Shown piece after piece: positions 1-7,678 of a stretch of DNA of 38,777 bases. The stretch covers positions 6,460-45,236 of the forward strand of contig NVXJ01000007.1 in NCBI GenBank assembly GCA_002733885.1, read 5' to 3'. Position 1 is the stretch's first letter, and every line of letters starts with the position of its first letter. The translations under genes were made by a program, and so were the position numbers. The notes below the pieces were generated by a model, which searched no databases, was not told the DNA's origin, and worked only from the letters and a program-made list of their open reading frames with translations. This DNA comes from Arcobacter sp. (GTDB lineage Bacteria > Campylobacterota > Campylobacteria > Campylobacterales > Sulfurimonadaceae).

Positions 1-190
1 CATTTGTAGATAATACTAAAAATTCAAAACCTTCAATGAGTTCTATTGTTTTCACTAAGGCTTTTATATGTTGTTTTTCTTGCTTTTTTTCTTCTTCTTC
101 ATTGGGATAATATTCAATGGTAGAAGGAATTTTTCTTTCCATGGCCACGGTTATTTGGTCAAAAAAGACAGTTGATATAGGGTTGTACAT
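1..190 (-). CDS. Partial host CDS, hypothetical protein (MYNPISTVFFDQITVAMERKIPSTIEYYPNEEEEKKQEKQHIKALVKTIELIEGFEFLVLSTN...), runs off window
   Basis: Open minus-strand frame from ATG at 190 to the window edge, with upstream aagaaaggtcctt; absent from the supplied ORF track because truncated. Confidence 0.55.
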   Translation of the reverse strand, partial: MYNPISTVFFDQITVAMERKIPSTIEYYPNEEEEKKQEKQHIKALVKTIELIEGFEFLVLSTN

Positions 191-241
191 AAGGACCTTT
201 CTTGAAATGTAAATGATAAATAAAAGTATAGAATTTGGAAA

Positions 242-852
242 TCAGATAATCCAATTTTTTATGGGAATCTTCATTTTTATTCTATATCGCACTAATGGGA
301 ACATAACGAAAAATGAGCCAATGGCCATATATGCAGGGAGTAAGGTACTTTCAATATTATGATGTTCAATTGCAAACAGAGCAATCAAAAAGCCCAGAAA
401 AAATAAAATCCACGCCAGTGGTTGTTCTTCATTTGGGGAAGTAAAGACAAAGCGTAGGGTTGGGATAAGTGCACAAAAGTCAGCAAAGATTGCAATGATG
501 ATAGGAACTACCCCGGAGCTTTCCTTGAAAACATACCATATTAAGATGGCAGATAGTCCTATAACTAAGGAAAACTTTTCCAGCATATCTGGTCTTGTGC
601 TTTCTCCTTTAAACAGTGTTAGTATAAAAACGACCGTTGGGTTTACCATGAAAATAATGGTTAGCATCTTTGTGACTTCATCTGCTGTTTCTGGTGTAAT
701 TAACCAAAATGCAAAACCAATAATGCTCCAAATAAACCAAGAAATTCGATTTGGTTTTACTGTACCGCGAAAAATACTTATAATATAAGGAAGTATGGAT
801 ATAACGAGAATAAACTGCGCTAGAGCGCCTAATAAATATGTTTCTATAATTA
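242..852 (-). CDS. Host multi-pass membrane protein; listed ORF begins at an internal Met (667) but the coherent frame continues upstream to about 852
   Basis: In-frame upstream translation ETYLLGALAQFILVISILPYIISIFRGTVKPNRISWFIWSIIGFAFWLITPETADEVTK is hydrophobic and contiguous; AAGGAAAA precedes, but no ATG/GTG/TTG is apparent near 852, so the start is uncertain. Confidence 0.6.
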
Positions 853-942
853 TTTTCCTTAAGTTCTTAAAATCTTTTAAACATTATACTATATGTAAGT
901 AAGCATAAATCAGTATATAATGATGTAACTAGATGGAGCCCT

Positions 943-1485
943 ATGTATATAGAAATGAAACAAAAAGATATTAAAGTCTTAAAAGAGAAGCTTTGGCTTA
1001 TGAATGATAAAAAGTGTCCTGTCCTAGGCAAGCCAATGCCACTTGATAAAATGGTACTTGATCATGCTCATAAAAGAAATGCTGAAGCGTACTCACCTAC
1101 TAAGGGTGTTGTGAGAGAAGCATTAGACAAGAGAGCTAACGCGATTTTAGGTAAGCTTGAAAATGCACTTAAGAGAACCGGTCTAGGGTATGAAAAAGAT
1201 TTTGATTTACCGGCTTTTTTAAGAAATGCAGCTGATTATTTTGAGAAAGGTGCTTATGTTGATGAGAAGGGATCTATGTACATTCATCCTAGTGAAGTAC
1301 CAAAAGAGCCTAAGGTCAGTAAGAGTAACTATAATAAACTTTGCAAGATATATGATAAAGAGCCTTTTATACCTAAACGAAAAGGACAAATAAAAAAAAC
1401 TATGCCCAAGTATCCTTCTAGTAAAAAGTTAACAAAGGGTCTTAAGGAGTTATTTGAAAAATATGAGATATCTCCTTATAATTAA
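943..1485 (+). CDS. Recombination endonuclease VII-like (HNH-type) protein
   Basis: Motif arrangement KCPVLGKPM..DKMVLDHAHKRN...GVVREALDKRANAILGKLENALKR...FLRNAADYFEK resembles phage endonuclease VII family proteins. Confidence 0.65.
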   Translation: MYIEMKQKDIKVLKEKLWLMNDKKCPVLGKPMPLDKMVLDHAHKRNAEAYSPTKGVVREALDKRANAILGKLENALKRTGLGYEKDFDLPAFLRNAADYFEKGAYVDEKGSMYIHPSEVPKEPKVSKSNYNKLCKIYDKEPFIPKRKGQIKKTMPKYPSSKKLTKGLKELFEKYEISPYN

Positions 1486-1533
1486 ATATGGCTATACAGG
1501 CTAGAGATTAGTTAGTTTTTAGACAAAGTATCT

Positions 1534-1539
1534 TATAAT
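1534..1539 (+). promoter_or_regulatory. Probable rnpB -10 element (TATAAT)
   Basis: TATAAT ends 6 nt before the predicted 5' end of RNase P RNA; weak -35. Confidence 0.5.
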
Positions 1540-1544
1540 CACGT

Positions 1545-1910
1545 TATGGTAGAACAACGGCAGCTTTTATTCACTTGAGTAAAAGAGGAAAGTCCGGGCT
1601 GCAGTGAGACAGGGTTCCATCTAACTGATGGCCGTGGTAACATGAGGGAAAGTGCAACAGAAAATGTACCGCCTAGTTCAAGACGTAAAAGTTTTTTAAA
1701 TCTTTTACATCTTGAACTAGGTAAGGGTGAAAAGGTGGGGTAAGAGCCCACCAGTCCTTTCAGTAATGCTAGGAGCTTGAAAACCCAACCCGCAGCAAGA
1801 AGCAAATGGTTACAGTCTCACAATGTAATGCTTCGCTAGAGGTTTATAGTAATATAAACAGTAGATGAATTGTCGTTTAAAAACAGAACTCGGCTTAGTG
1901 TTCTGCCATA
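1545..1910 (+). ncRNA. rnpB: RNase P RNA, bacterial type A
   Basis: Conserved GAGGAAAGTCCGGGC, ACAGAAAATGTACCGCC, GGTAAGGGTGAAAAGGTG, TAAGAGCCCACC, and 3' CAGAACTCGGCTTA; P1 helix pairs 1546-1556 (ATGGTAGAACA) with 1899-1909 (TGTTCTGCCAT). Confidence 0.95.
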
Positions 1911-1913
1911 CTC
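1886..1913 (+). repeat. attL: direct repeat of attR within the rnpB 3' end
   Basis: gaactcggcttagtgttctgccatactc; 26/28 match to 37225-37252; identical 15-nt core tgttctgccatactc at 1899-1913. Confidence 0.88.
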
Positions 1914-1943
1914 ATTAAGAGCCTTGTTTTAGGGGCTTATTAA

Positions 1944-3041
1944 CTATCCTATTTTCGATTGTGACCGTGATGTGTCAGCAAATAGAGAAAAATTAGTTCC
2001 TAAATCAATGTTCTTAGTATTAATAATACTCGCATAATGTTCTAGAGTTACCTTCGGTGATGAATGTCCTAGCAGGCCCGCTAGTTCATTTAGACTTACA
2101 ATATTTTCCTTGAGCATTAGTGTTGCAAACGTATGACGGGTACAATACATTTTTCTTTTTGGAACTCTACTGTTTTTTAATATATTCAACCAAAAGACTC
2201 TAAGGCCTTGTGCATCATCTATCTCACCAAAGATAAATAACTGTTTTGGATCTTGAAACTTTTTAACTGCATCCAGTAAAAAAGGAGGATAAGGAACTTT
2301 TCTTATTGAGTTTTGTGTCTTTCCTGTTCCTAACATTCCTTTTGTCCTGGTACGTTTAATATGGATGAATCCATCGTCTTTAAAATCACCCATCTGTAGC
2401 CCCAAAATTTCACCTGTTCTCATTCCTGTGTTAAACGCAATCTTCAAGTAAGGGATCATCGGGCCTTTTGCAACTTCCATTATCTTTGCAACTTCTTCTC
2501 GTGTAAAGTATTCAACTTCTTTTCTTGGTTCAGGTTTCAACTTGATACCAAGAGCCGGGTTAAAGCTAATTACCCCATCATCCACTGCAAACTCAAATAT
2601 CTCTTTCATGCAGCTCTTATAGGTACTTTTAGAACGAGAAAGCATTTTTAATGTGTTCAGGTATTGTTTACAGTCTAAACGGGTTATAGAGTCTATGTCT
2701 TGACCTCTAAAATGTTCAATGACTCTCTTCCAGTACTCGACTTTAAGACCATAGGTTTTATTATGATCTTTGTGTTCTAAAAATATACGACCGTAATACT
2801 CGAAAGTCTTAGGTTTCTTTTTGTATATTTCACCGGTGGCTATTTTACTGTCTAGGGCAGGTACCATCTGTTGTGTAACTAGCTTGATGTTTTGCGGTGT
2901 GTTCTTGAGCTTAGTGCTCTTTCTTTTTCGCTTTCCATCAACATAGTAGTTGAGCCAGATGACATCGCCTCTTATAAAATGACTTGTCATGCCTTTTTTG
3001 TTACTCCTTTTTGAAGTAACAGTATCGCTATGCTTTGACAT
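1944..3041 (-). CDS. int: Tyrosine recombinase phage integrase
   Basis: C-terminal FNTGMRTGEILGLQ...CTRHTFATLMLKENIVSLNELAGLLGHSSPKVTLEHYA catalytic signature; adjacent to attL. Confidence 0.96.
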   Translation of the reverse strand: MSKHSDTVTSKRSNKKGMTSHFIRGDVIWLNYYVDGKRKRKSTKLKNTPQNIKLVTQQMVPALDSKIATGEIYKKKPKTFEYYGRIFLEHKDHNKTYGLKVEYWKRVIEHFRGQDIDSITRLDCKQYLNTLKMLSRSKSTYKSCMKEIFEFAVDDGVISFNPALGIKLKPEPRKEVEYFTREEVAKIMEVAKGPMIPYLKIAFNTGMRTGEILGLQMGDFKDDGFIHIKRTRTKGMLGTGKTQNSIRKVPYPPFLLDAVKKFQDPKQLFIFGEIDDAQGLRVFWLNILKNSRVPKRKMYCTRHTFATLMLKENIVSLNELAGLLGHSSPKVTLEHYASIINTKNIDLGTNFSLFADTSRSQSKIG

Positions 3042-3092
3042 AATAGCACCTTTGTTATGGGATAAATTTGGGGAATAGTCTGAAGAGGGGAA

Positions 3093-3311
3093 TTAAGAGA
3101 TTAAAAAATCATCTAAATTGAAGGTGTTTGTAGGATCAGAAGAATGTTCTTTAAACATCTTAGAATTAAATTCTTCGGTATCTATAAAGATTCTACTCAT
3201 CCCTTGTAAGTAGTGTTTTGTGAGAACTCCAGCTTTGATGAGTTTGGTGATTGATGTTTCGTGAATACCAACATCTTCAGCTAGTTTTTGAATAGTGCAA
3301 AACTTACTCAT
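3093..3311 (-). CDS. Small HTH protein, probable excisionase
   Basis: 72 aa with IQKLAEDVGIHETSITKLIKAGVLTKHY HTH-like segment; directly upstream of int. Confidence 0.6.
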   Translation of the reverse strand: MSKFCTIQKLAEDVGIHETSITKLIKAGVLTKHYLQGMSRIFIDTEEFNSKMFKEHSSDPTNTFNLDDFLIS

Positions 3312-3374
3312 GGAGTCTCCTTTTGTTTAATAATTAATGTTTGATATAATGATAAAAATTTTATTCAGGATAAT

Positions 3375-4098
3375 ATGATGGAAAATGACAACCATGCTTC
3401 AAGGCTTCATTCGATTTTAGAAAGTGGAATGTCAATTCCTAGAGGTTCAAACTGTAGAGATGCCTGGAGAAAATTATTAAATACAAAAGAAGAAGCATTG
3501 CTCATGTCCCGTTTAGGTAAGGTCATGGAATTGACAAGTCTAATTATTAAAGATGTTGAAAACAATCCTTCTGCATTAAAGAGTTCTAAGCATTGGAGTG
3601 CTCAAGTTACAAAAGCTTTTATGACTCAAAATTTAAATGATCAATGGTCAGGCTTTATTGCACATATAGATAGCCACTCTTTAAACTATCTTCATATGAC
3701 AGCAGATTTTATTCAGTCTAACTCTCATAAAGAAATTATTTCTGATTCAAAACTACAAGAAATAAGAGAACAAGTTGATGCTTTATATAAGGAAGTCCTT
3801 TCAAGTGAATTAGACGAAGGCATAAAAGAGTATCTTTATAGAACATTACAAAAACTATTAGTCTCAATAGATGAGTACTTTATAACAGGAGTAAATCCCA
3901 TTATAGATAGTGTAGATCAAGTAATAGGGCATATTGTTACCGATGAACCATTTAGAGTAGAATTAAAAAAAAGATGCAGTTGTGGGAAAAAGTATTATTG
4001 ATACTTTAGGAAATATTACTTTGGTAATCTCAATTGTAAAGGGTGGTCAAGAAGTGATTGAAGGATTTAGTAAATTAATAAAGTTGATATCTAATTAG
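3375..4098 (+). pseudogene. Hypothetical protein gene frameshifted at an A8 tract (208-aa ORF plus 41-residue out-of-frame C-terminal hydrophobic segment)
   Basis: Listed ORF 3375-4001 ends RCSCGKKYY; removing one A from the run 3965-3972 continues to KDAVVGKSIIDTLGNITLVISIVKGGQEVIEGFSKLIKLISN, stop at 4098. Own promoter-like TATAAT upstream. Confidence 0.55.
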
Positions 4099-4235
4099 AG
4101 TATAAGGAATATTTCTGTCTATTGCTATCCACGTTAATATGTGGTAGTAAGAAGCCACTTTGCTAGTTTTGTCCTTTACAATTGAAAAATATTTAGTTAA
4201 AATTGATGTCTGCAAAGATGGAAACATCTATGTGA

Positions 4236-4309
4236 CGGCGAGTAGCTCAGCTGGATAGAGTACGAATTTCATAAATTCGAGGTCGAGGGTTCGAGTCCCT
4301 CCTTGTAAT
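4236..4309 (+). tRNA. tRNA-like gene, anticodon CAT (Met/Ile2-like), degenerate acceptor stem
   Basis: D-arm TAGCTCAGCTGGATAGAGT, anticodon stem CGAAT/ATTCG with loop TTCATAA, T-arm GAGGG-TTCGAGT-CCCTC; first two acceptor pairs mismatched; no encoded CCA. Confidence 0.6.
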
Positions 4310-4338
4310 ATCTGCACAATTTATTAAGATTATATTTT

Positions 4339-4461
4339 TCAATCACACCTCCTTGATTTTTCTTGTATCATTTCTTTTAACTCTTTATCTGTGTACTCTT
4401 TTCCATCTATTAAAACCTTATCGGCTTGACCAACGGCTTTTCCTTTTAAAAATGCTGTCAT
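4339..4461 (-). CDS. Small hypothetical protein (40 aa: MTAFLKGKAVGQADKVLIDGKEYTDKELKEMIQEKSRRCD)
   Basis: Start overlaps the end of the next gene (4458); coherent charged small protein. Confidence 0.5.
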   Translation of the reverse strand: MTAFLKGKAVGQADKVLIDGKEYTDKELKEMIQEKSRRCD

Positions 4462-4652
4462 ATCTTTTCTACCTCAAGACTTAGCCGCACATAATCAAAA
4501 GGATCATCTTCTGTGTATTCATGCCCTTCAACAATAACCTGCGCCCAAGTGTCATCTTTTCCAAGAAGTGTGCAGCGGTTTGTGTAAGCACCTTCTTCAA
4601 AGATGAACTTGTCACCTGTTTTTAATGAGGATAATTTTACTAAGATAGACAT
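4458..4652 (-). CDS. Hypothetical protein
   Basis: 64-aa ORF overlapping neighbours in the leftward phage operon. Confidence 0.6.
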   Translation of the reverse strand: MSILVKLSSLKTGDKFIFEEGAYTNRCTLLGKDDTWAQVIVEGHEYTEDDPFDYVRLSLEVEKI

Positions 4653-5041
4653 TTAGATCCTTTTGTTGGTTTTAAACTATTGAACACTTCTCTTGCGTTG
4701 AAAAGGTTATTTTCTGAGTAGGTTTTAATAGCGTCTGCTTTAGCCAGTGCTATTAATTCTATGAGCTGTGACTTTGTAATGTTTATGATCTGGTCATCAT
4801 CTATCTCATTAAACTCTTTTTGGAGTTTTGTTTCATGGGACATGGGTAACTCCTTTTTATTAGGGAAAAGTTTTATTTTAGTCCAGTAGTTTTGAAGCTT
4901 TTGATTGTAGTAGGCGAGGGTGTTTGTCTTTGACATTCTTTTAGGAAGACCCTTATCAATCGATGTACAATTATTAAAATATTTAGTACTTTTATAAAAA
5001 CGATCTTTGTTCGAAAGCCATTGCTCACCGTGGGTTCTCAT
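4640..5041 (-). CDS. Hypothetical protein
   Basis: 133-aa ORF; true start may be the internal MSHETKLQKEFNEIDDDQ, preceded by aaaaggagtta. Confidence 0.5.
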   Translation of the reverse strand: MRTHGEQWLSNKDRFYKSTKYFNNCTSIDKGLPKRMSKTNTLAYYNQKLQNYWTKIKLFPNKKELPMSHETKLQKEFNEIDDDQIINITKSQLIELIALAKADAIKTYSENNLFNAREVFNSLKPTKGSKCLS

Positions 5042-5044
5042 AAA

Positions 5045-5206
5045 TCATTTCTTTGGACGGTAAAAATCATCAATGACATAATCATCACGATGAACATAAT
5101 CATTTTTTTTACGTTTGTTATATCTGAGCATTACAAAGATTGATAAAGATATGACAATTACTAAGATGGCTAGGTAAGTTAAAAGGACTAAGGTTAGGTC
5201 TTGCAT
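5045..5206 (-). CDS. Small single-TM protein (53 aa: MQDLTLVLLTYLAILVIVISLSIFVMLRYNKRKKNDYVHRDDYVIDDFYRPKK)
   Basis: RBS-like aaaaggaaata before ATG; one hydrophobic helix followed by a basic stretch. Confidence 0.55.
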   Translation of the reverse strand: MQDLTLVLLTYLAILVIVISLSIFVMLRYNKRKKNDYVHRDDYVIDDFYRPKK

Positions 5207-5327
5207 TTATTTCCTTTTAGAGTGTTGTGTATTTCACTGAGTCGACTCATGGCTTCTAGGAGTGTGATACCAGGGCTAATCTAATCATGTGTTTTAGGAG
5301 TTTGAATTGTAGGTTTGGGTTGTTCAT
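5194..5327 (-). pseudogene. Small phage ORF disrupted by a 5-bp tandem duplication (CTAAT x2 at 5276-5285)
   Basis: ATGA start overlap with the upstream gene. Removing one 5-bp copy gives MNNPNLQFKLLKHMISPGITLLEAMSRLSEIHNTLKGNKCKT ending inside the next gene's start region. Confidence 0.5.
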
Positions 5328-5545
5328 GCTGAGACTACCAACATCGTTGATAAATGCTCTATGACTTCACGTTGATTATCTTCTTCATATAGACAATATG
5401 TATAGTCGTATTTTTTTTCGTTCGCCCAACCATCTCGGTAAATAGTTATATCTAAGCTTTTAGTATGTCCTGCAAAATTGCACATAACATCGTGAGGTGT
5501 GTTTGTATTAACTAATATGCATAAGGCCATTATTTCGGTAAACAT
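5324..5545 (-). CDS. Hypothetical protein
   Basis: 73-aa ORF in leftward operon. Confidence 0.55.
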   Translation of the reverse strand: MFTEIMALCILVNTNTPHDVMCNFAGHTKSLDITIYRDGWANEKKYDYTYCLYEEDNQREVIEHLSTMLVVSA

Positions 5546-5557
5546 GATGAGTCCTTC

Positions 5558-5629
5558 TTATAGAATTTTGTTGGCTAGGTTTTCTAGCAGGTCTTCGAAT
5601 TTGGCCCATTTTGTTTTGATGTATCTCAA
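5558..5629 (-). CDS. Very small ORF (23 aa, TTG start: MRYIKTKWAKFEDLLENLANKIL)
   Basis: TTGA overlap with the stop of the clamp-like gene; amphipathic sequence. Confidence 0.3.
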   Translation of the reverse strand: MRYIKTKWAKFEDLLENLANKIL

Positions 5630-6183
5630 GAAAGTTCTTCAAAAGAATCTGTTATTGGCATCATGACAATAATTATGTTTTCATGTTCAATTAAGACCGG
5701 TGTACTTGTAGAAGTTATTCCAATGGTTCCATGACTTATATTTGGTACTCTTTTAGGCTCAATATGTACTTTATTAAAAGCCAAAATTCCTTCTATCTGA
5801 GTTTGTTCTACAAATTCAATCTTGTTGATGACTTCTTTTGGAATAATTCGTTGAAAGTCTGGATAGTTAAAGGTTCTCTCTCCTAATAGACTTTCAATTG
5901 AGATGGTAATAATCTCTCTCTCGTATTCATCTAAACAAACTATTTTGTTTGGTTGTAAATCAAAGTATAAGGATTTTTTGTACTTGATGCTTAAGTCAAC
6001 AATGCTTTTATGGATATAAAAATCCTTATCAGCGTGACCATGGTGTTTGATGACAGCAAGTGCTCTTGTATCAGTTGAGACAAGATGCTCTTTATCAATA
6101 TATAAATAATTTAATTCAAATTTAGGATTATTGGTATCAATGTATTTTGCTACAACTTGTAATTCTTTTTTACTTACGATCAT
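5626..6183 (-). CDS. Divergent DNA polymerase III beta/sliding clamp-like protein
   Basis: FELNYLYIDKEHLVSTDTRALAVIKHH resembles the DnaN/phage clamp motif; domain-level resemblance only. Confidence 0.45.
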   Translation of the reverse strand: MIVSKKELQVVAKYIDTNNPKFELNYLYIDKEHLVSTDTRALAVIKHHGHADKDFYIHKSIVDLSIKYKKSLYFDLQPNKIVCLDEYEREIITISIESLLGERTFNYPDFQRIIPKEVINKIEFVEQTQIEGILAFNKVHIEPKRVPNISHGTIGITSTSTPVLIEHENIIIVMMPITDSFEELS

Positions 6184-6214
6184 GTATGGTCCTTTGTTGG
6201 TTAAGTGTTTAATC

Positions 6215-6232
6215 AGAGTAAATATTTACTCT
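6215..6232. promoter_or_regulatory. 18-nt perfect palindrome AGAGTAAATATTTACTCT upstream of the clamp-like gene
   Basis: Perfect dyad about 32 bp upstream of the 6183 start codon; possible operator. Confidence 0.45.
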
Positions 6233-6357
6233 CAGGTAAAAACTATATAGTTGGTTGCCCTTGCCTTGGGAGAAAGGACAAGGGCATAAGTAAATCTAAG
6301 GAGTAAAATGTTTTCTAAAGAAACATCGCTATGCGAACGACATGTCTTGTTTTATGC

Positions 6358-6435
6358 ACGAAACTGTGGGATTCGAACCCACGACCTTTGCACTTTGGGG
6401 AAATGAAAATGCTCTAACCGCTGAGCTAAGTTTCT
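6358..6435 (-). tRNA. tRNA-like gene with intact D-arm, T-arm and mostly paired acceptor, but anticodon arm plus variable region 5 nt too long
   Basis: Minus strand agaaact-TAGCTCAGCGGTTAGAGC-ATTTTCATTTCCCCAAAGTGCAAAGGTC-GTGGG-TTCGAAT-CCCAC-agtttcg. Confidence 0.6.
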
Positions 6436-6455
6436 GTATTTACGGGGGAGGCCTT

Positions 6456-6464
6456 GTGTTATAA
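6456..6464 (+). promoter_or_regulatory. Extended -10 promoter (TGTTATAAT) for the 6522 gene
   Basis: TGnTATAAT in ccttgTGTTATAATtctg. Confidence 0.5.
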
Positions 6465-6521
6465 TTCTGTTGCGTACAAAAAAGACAAAAGGACTCCATA
6501 ATAAATATTGGAGATGGAAGT

Positions 6522-7175
6522 ATGAGAATTAGAGATCAAAAAATAAAAGACGAAAAACAATGGATAGAAGGTTATGAACATAATCTTAGGTTAGCTTATG
6601 ACTTAATGAAAGACGAATTAAAAACCTTACATTCGGATAAAGTTAATCAAGGAAATACTATTAAGCTTGTACTGTGGCTGAATATTATTTTTGTGGGTAT
6701 TTCAATAAAAGTTTCTGAAGAGGGAAGTGATATATATCTTCTTGGAATATTTTCTTTGATTGCTTTCTTTAGTATTTTTGTTGCCTTTGTAGGCTTAATG
6801 ATGGGTAGGTATAGTGCTTATGCCTCTATGCGAAGAGCATCTTCATTTTATAAGCTCAACAATGACAAGTGGATAAAGACACAAGGCCTTGAAACTGCTA
6901 CTCAAACTGTTCAAAAGGCTATTAGATACAACGGTCTAATTATTATTAAGCGTGCTAAGTTGATAAGAATTTCAATGTATATCACTCTTAGTTCTCTATT
7001 CATGCTTTTGATTTTAAGTGCGCACACAGTTTATATAAAACAAGGAAATGAAATGGCAGATAAACCAAGCAAACCAGCGGTTACAGTTGTGCAGAACCCA
7101 AGTATTAAAAGAGCTAACGATAGTGCTCCAAAAACACCAAAAGCTACACCCGAATCAAACTCTTCAAAGAAGTAA
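6522..7175 (+). CDS. Multi-TM protein (SLATT-like topology), probable moron
   Basis: Soluble N-terminus, about three hydrophobic segments, and a Pro/Lys/Ser-rich tail; opposite strand to neighbours; own promoter; 8-bp hairpin at its end (7171-7190). Confidence 0.6.
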   Translation: MRIRDQKIKDEKQWIEGYEHNLRLAYDLMKDELKTLHSDKVNQGNTIKLVLWLNIIFVGISIKVSEEGSDIYLLGIFSLIAFFSIFVAFVGLMMGRYSAYASMRRASSFYKLNNDKWIKTQGLETATQTVQKAIRYNGLIIIKRAKLIRISMYITLSSLFMLLILSAHTVYIKQGNEMADKPSKPAVTVVQNPSIKRANDSAPKTPKATPESNSSKK

Positions 7176-7240
7176 GCCTCTTGGCTTACTCATCAAACAA
7201 CCATACAGTCATTACGACTAAAAACCAAAAGAACCACCAA

Positions 7241-7678
7241 TCATCCATCTGGAGATTCTTTTTTTAAGATCCATTCAGCAGCTTTGAAAACACCTTCTAA
7301 ATAATTATCTACAAGTCTAAATTTTATCAAACTGAAAATATTTTTTTCTGCAATCATAACAACACTGACTGAAAAGAAAAACTGTCCATCAGGTTTTTTA
7401 CCAGAGTAGATAGAATATCCTTTATTGAATGCCCACTCTTTACACTTATTAGCTATTTCATAAGCATTTGCTCCGTCTTGGGTATAGCCAATGTGTTCTC
7501 CCTCCTCATTAAGTAACTTATAACTGATACAAATTACATTCTCGCTATAAGGTACGCCCTTAAGTTCTTTTATCTCTAAAAACTTTTTGCATTTAGACTG
7601 TGGGTACAGTTTAAATGCAAGTTCTTTGCTCATCATCTGATTCCCTTTTATGCTCTTAATACCGTGAAAACACGACAC
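7241..7678 (-). CDS. Hypothetical protein; true start may be the internal MMSKELAFKLYPQSKCK
   Basis: 145-aa ORF in leftward operon. Confidence 0.55.
   Translation of the reverse strand: MSCFHGIKSIKGNQMMSKELAFKLYPQSKCKKFLEIKELKGVPYSENVICISYKLLNEEGEHIGYTQDGANAYEIANKCKEWAFNKGYSIYSGKKPDGQFFFSVSVVMIAEKNIFSLIKFRLVDNYLEGVFKAAEWILKKESPDG

Noticed and set aside
495-788. Plus-strand ORF of 97 aa
   Set aside because: Antisense to the coherent minus-strand membrane protein frame
1539-1805. Minus-strand ORF of 88 aa
   Set aside because: Antisense to the highly conserved rnpB RNA gene
6308-6406. Small plus-strand ORF with good AAGGAG RBS (MFSKETSLCERHVLFYARNCGIRTHDLCTLGK)
   Set aside because: Runs antisense through the tRNA-like gene; NCGIRTHDL is a typical artefact of translating an antisense tRNA. 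The RBS is curious, but coding is unsupported
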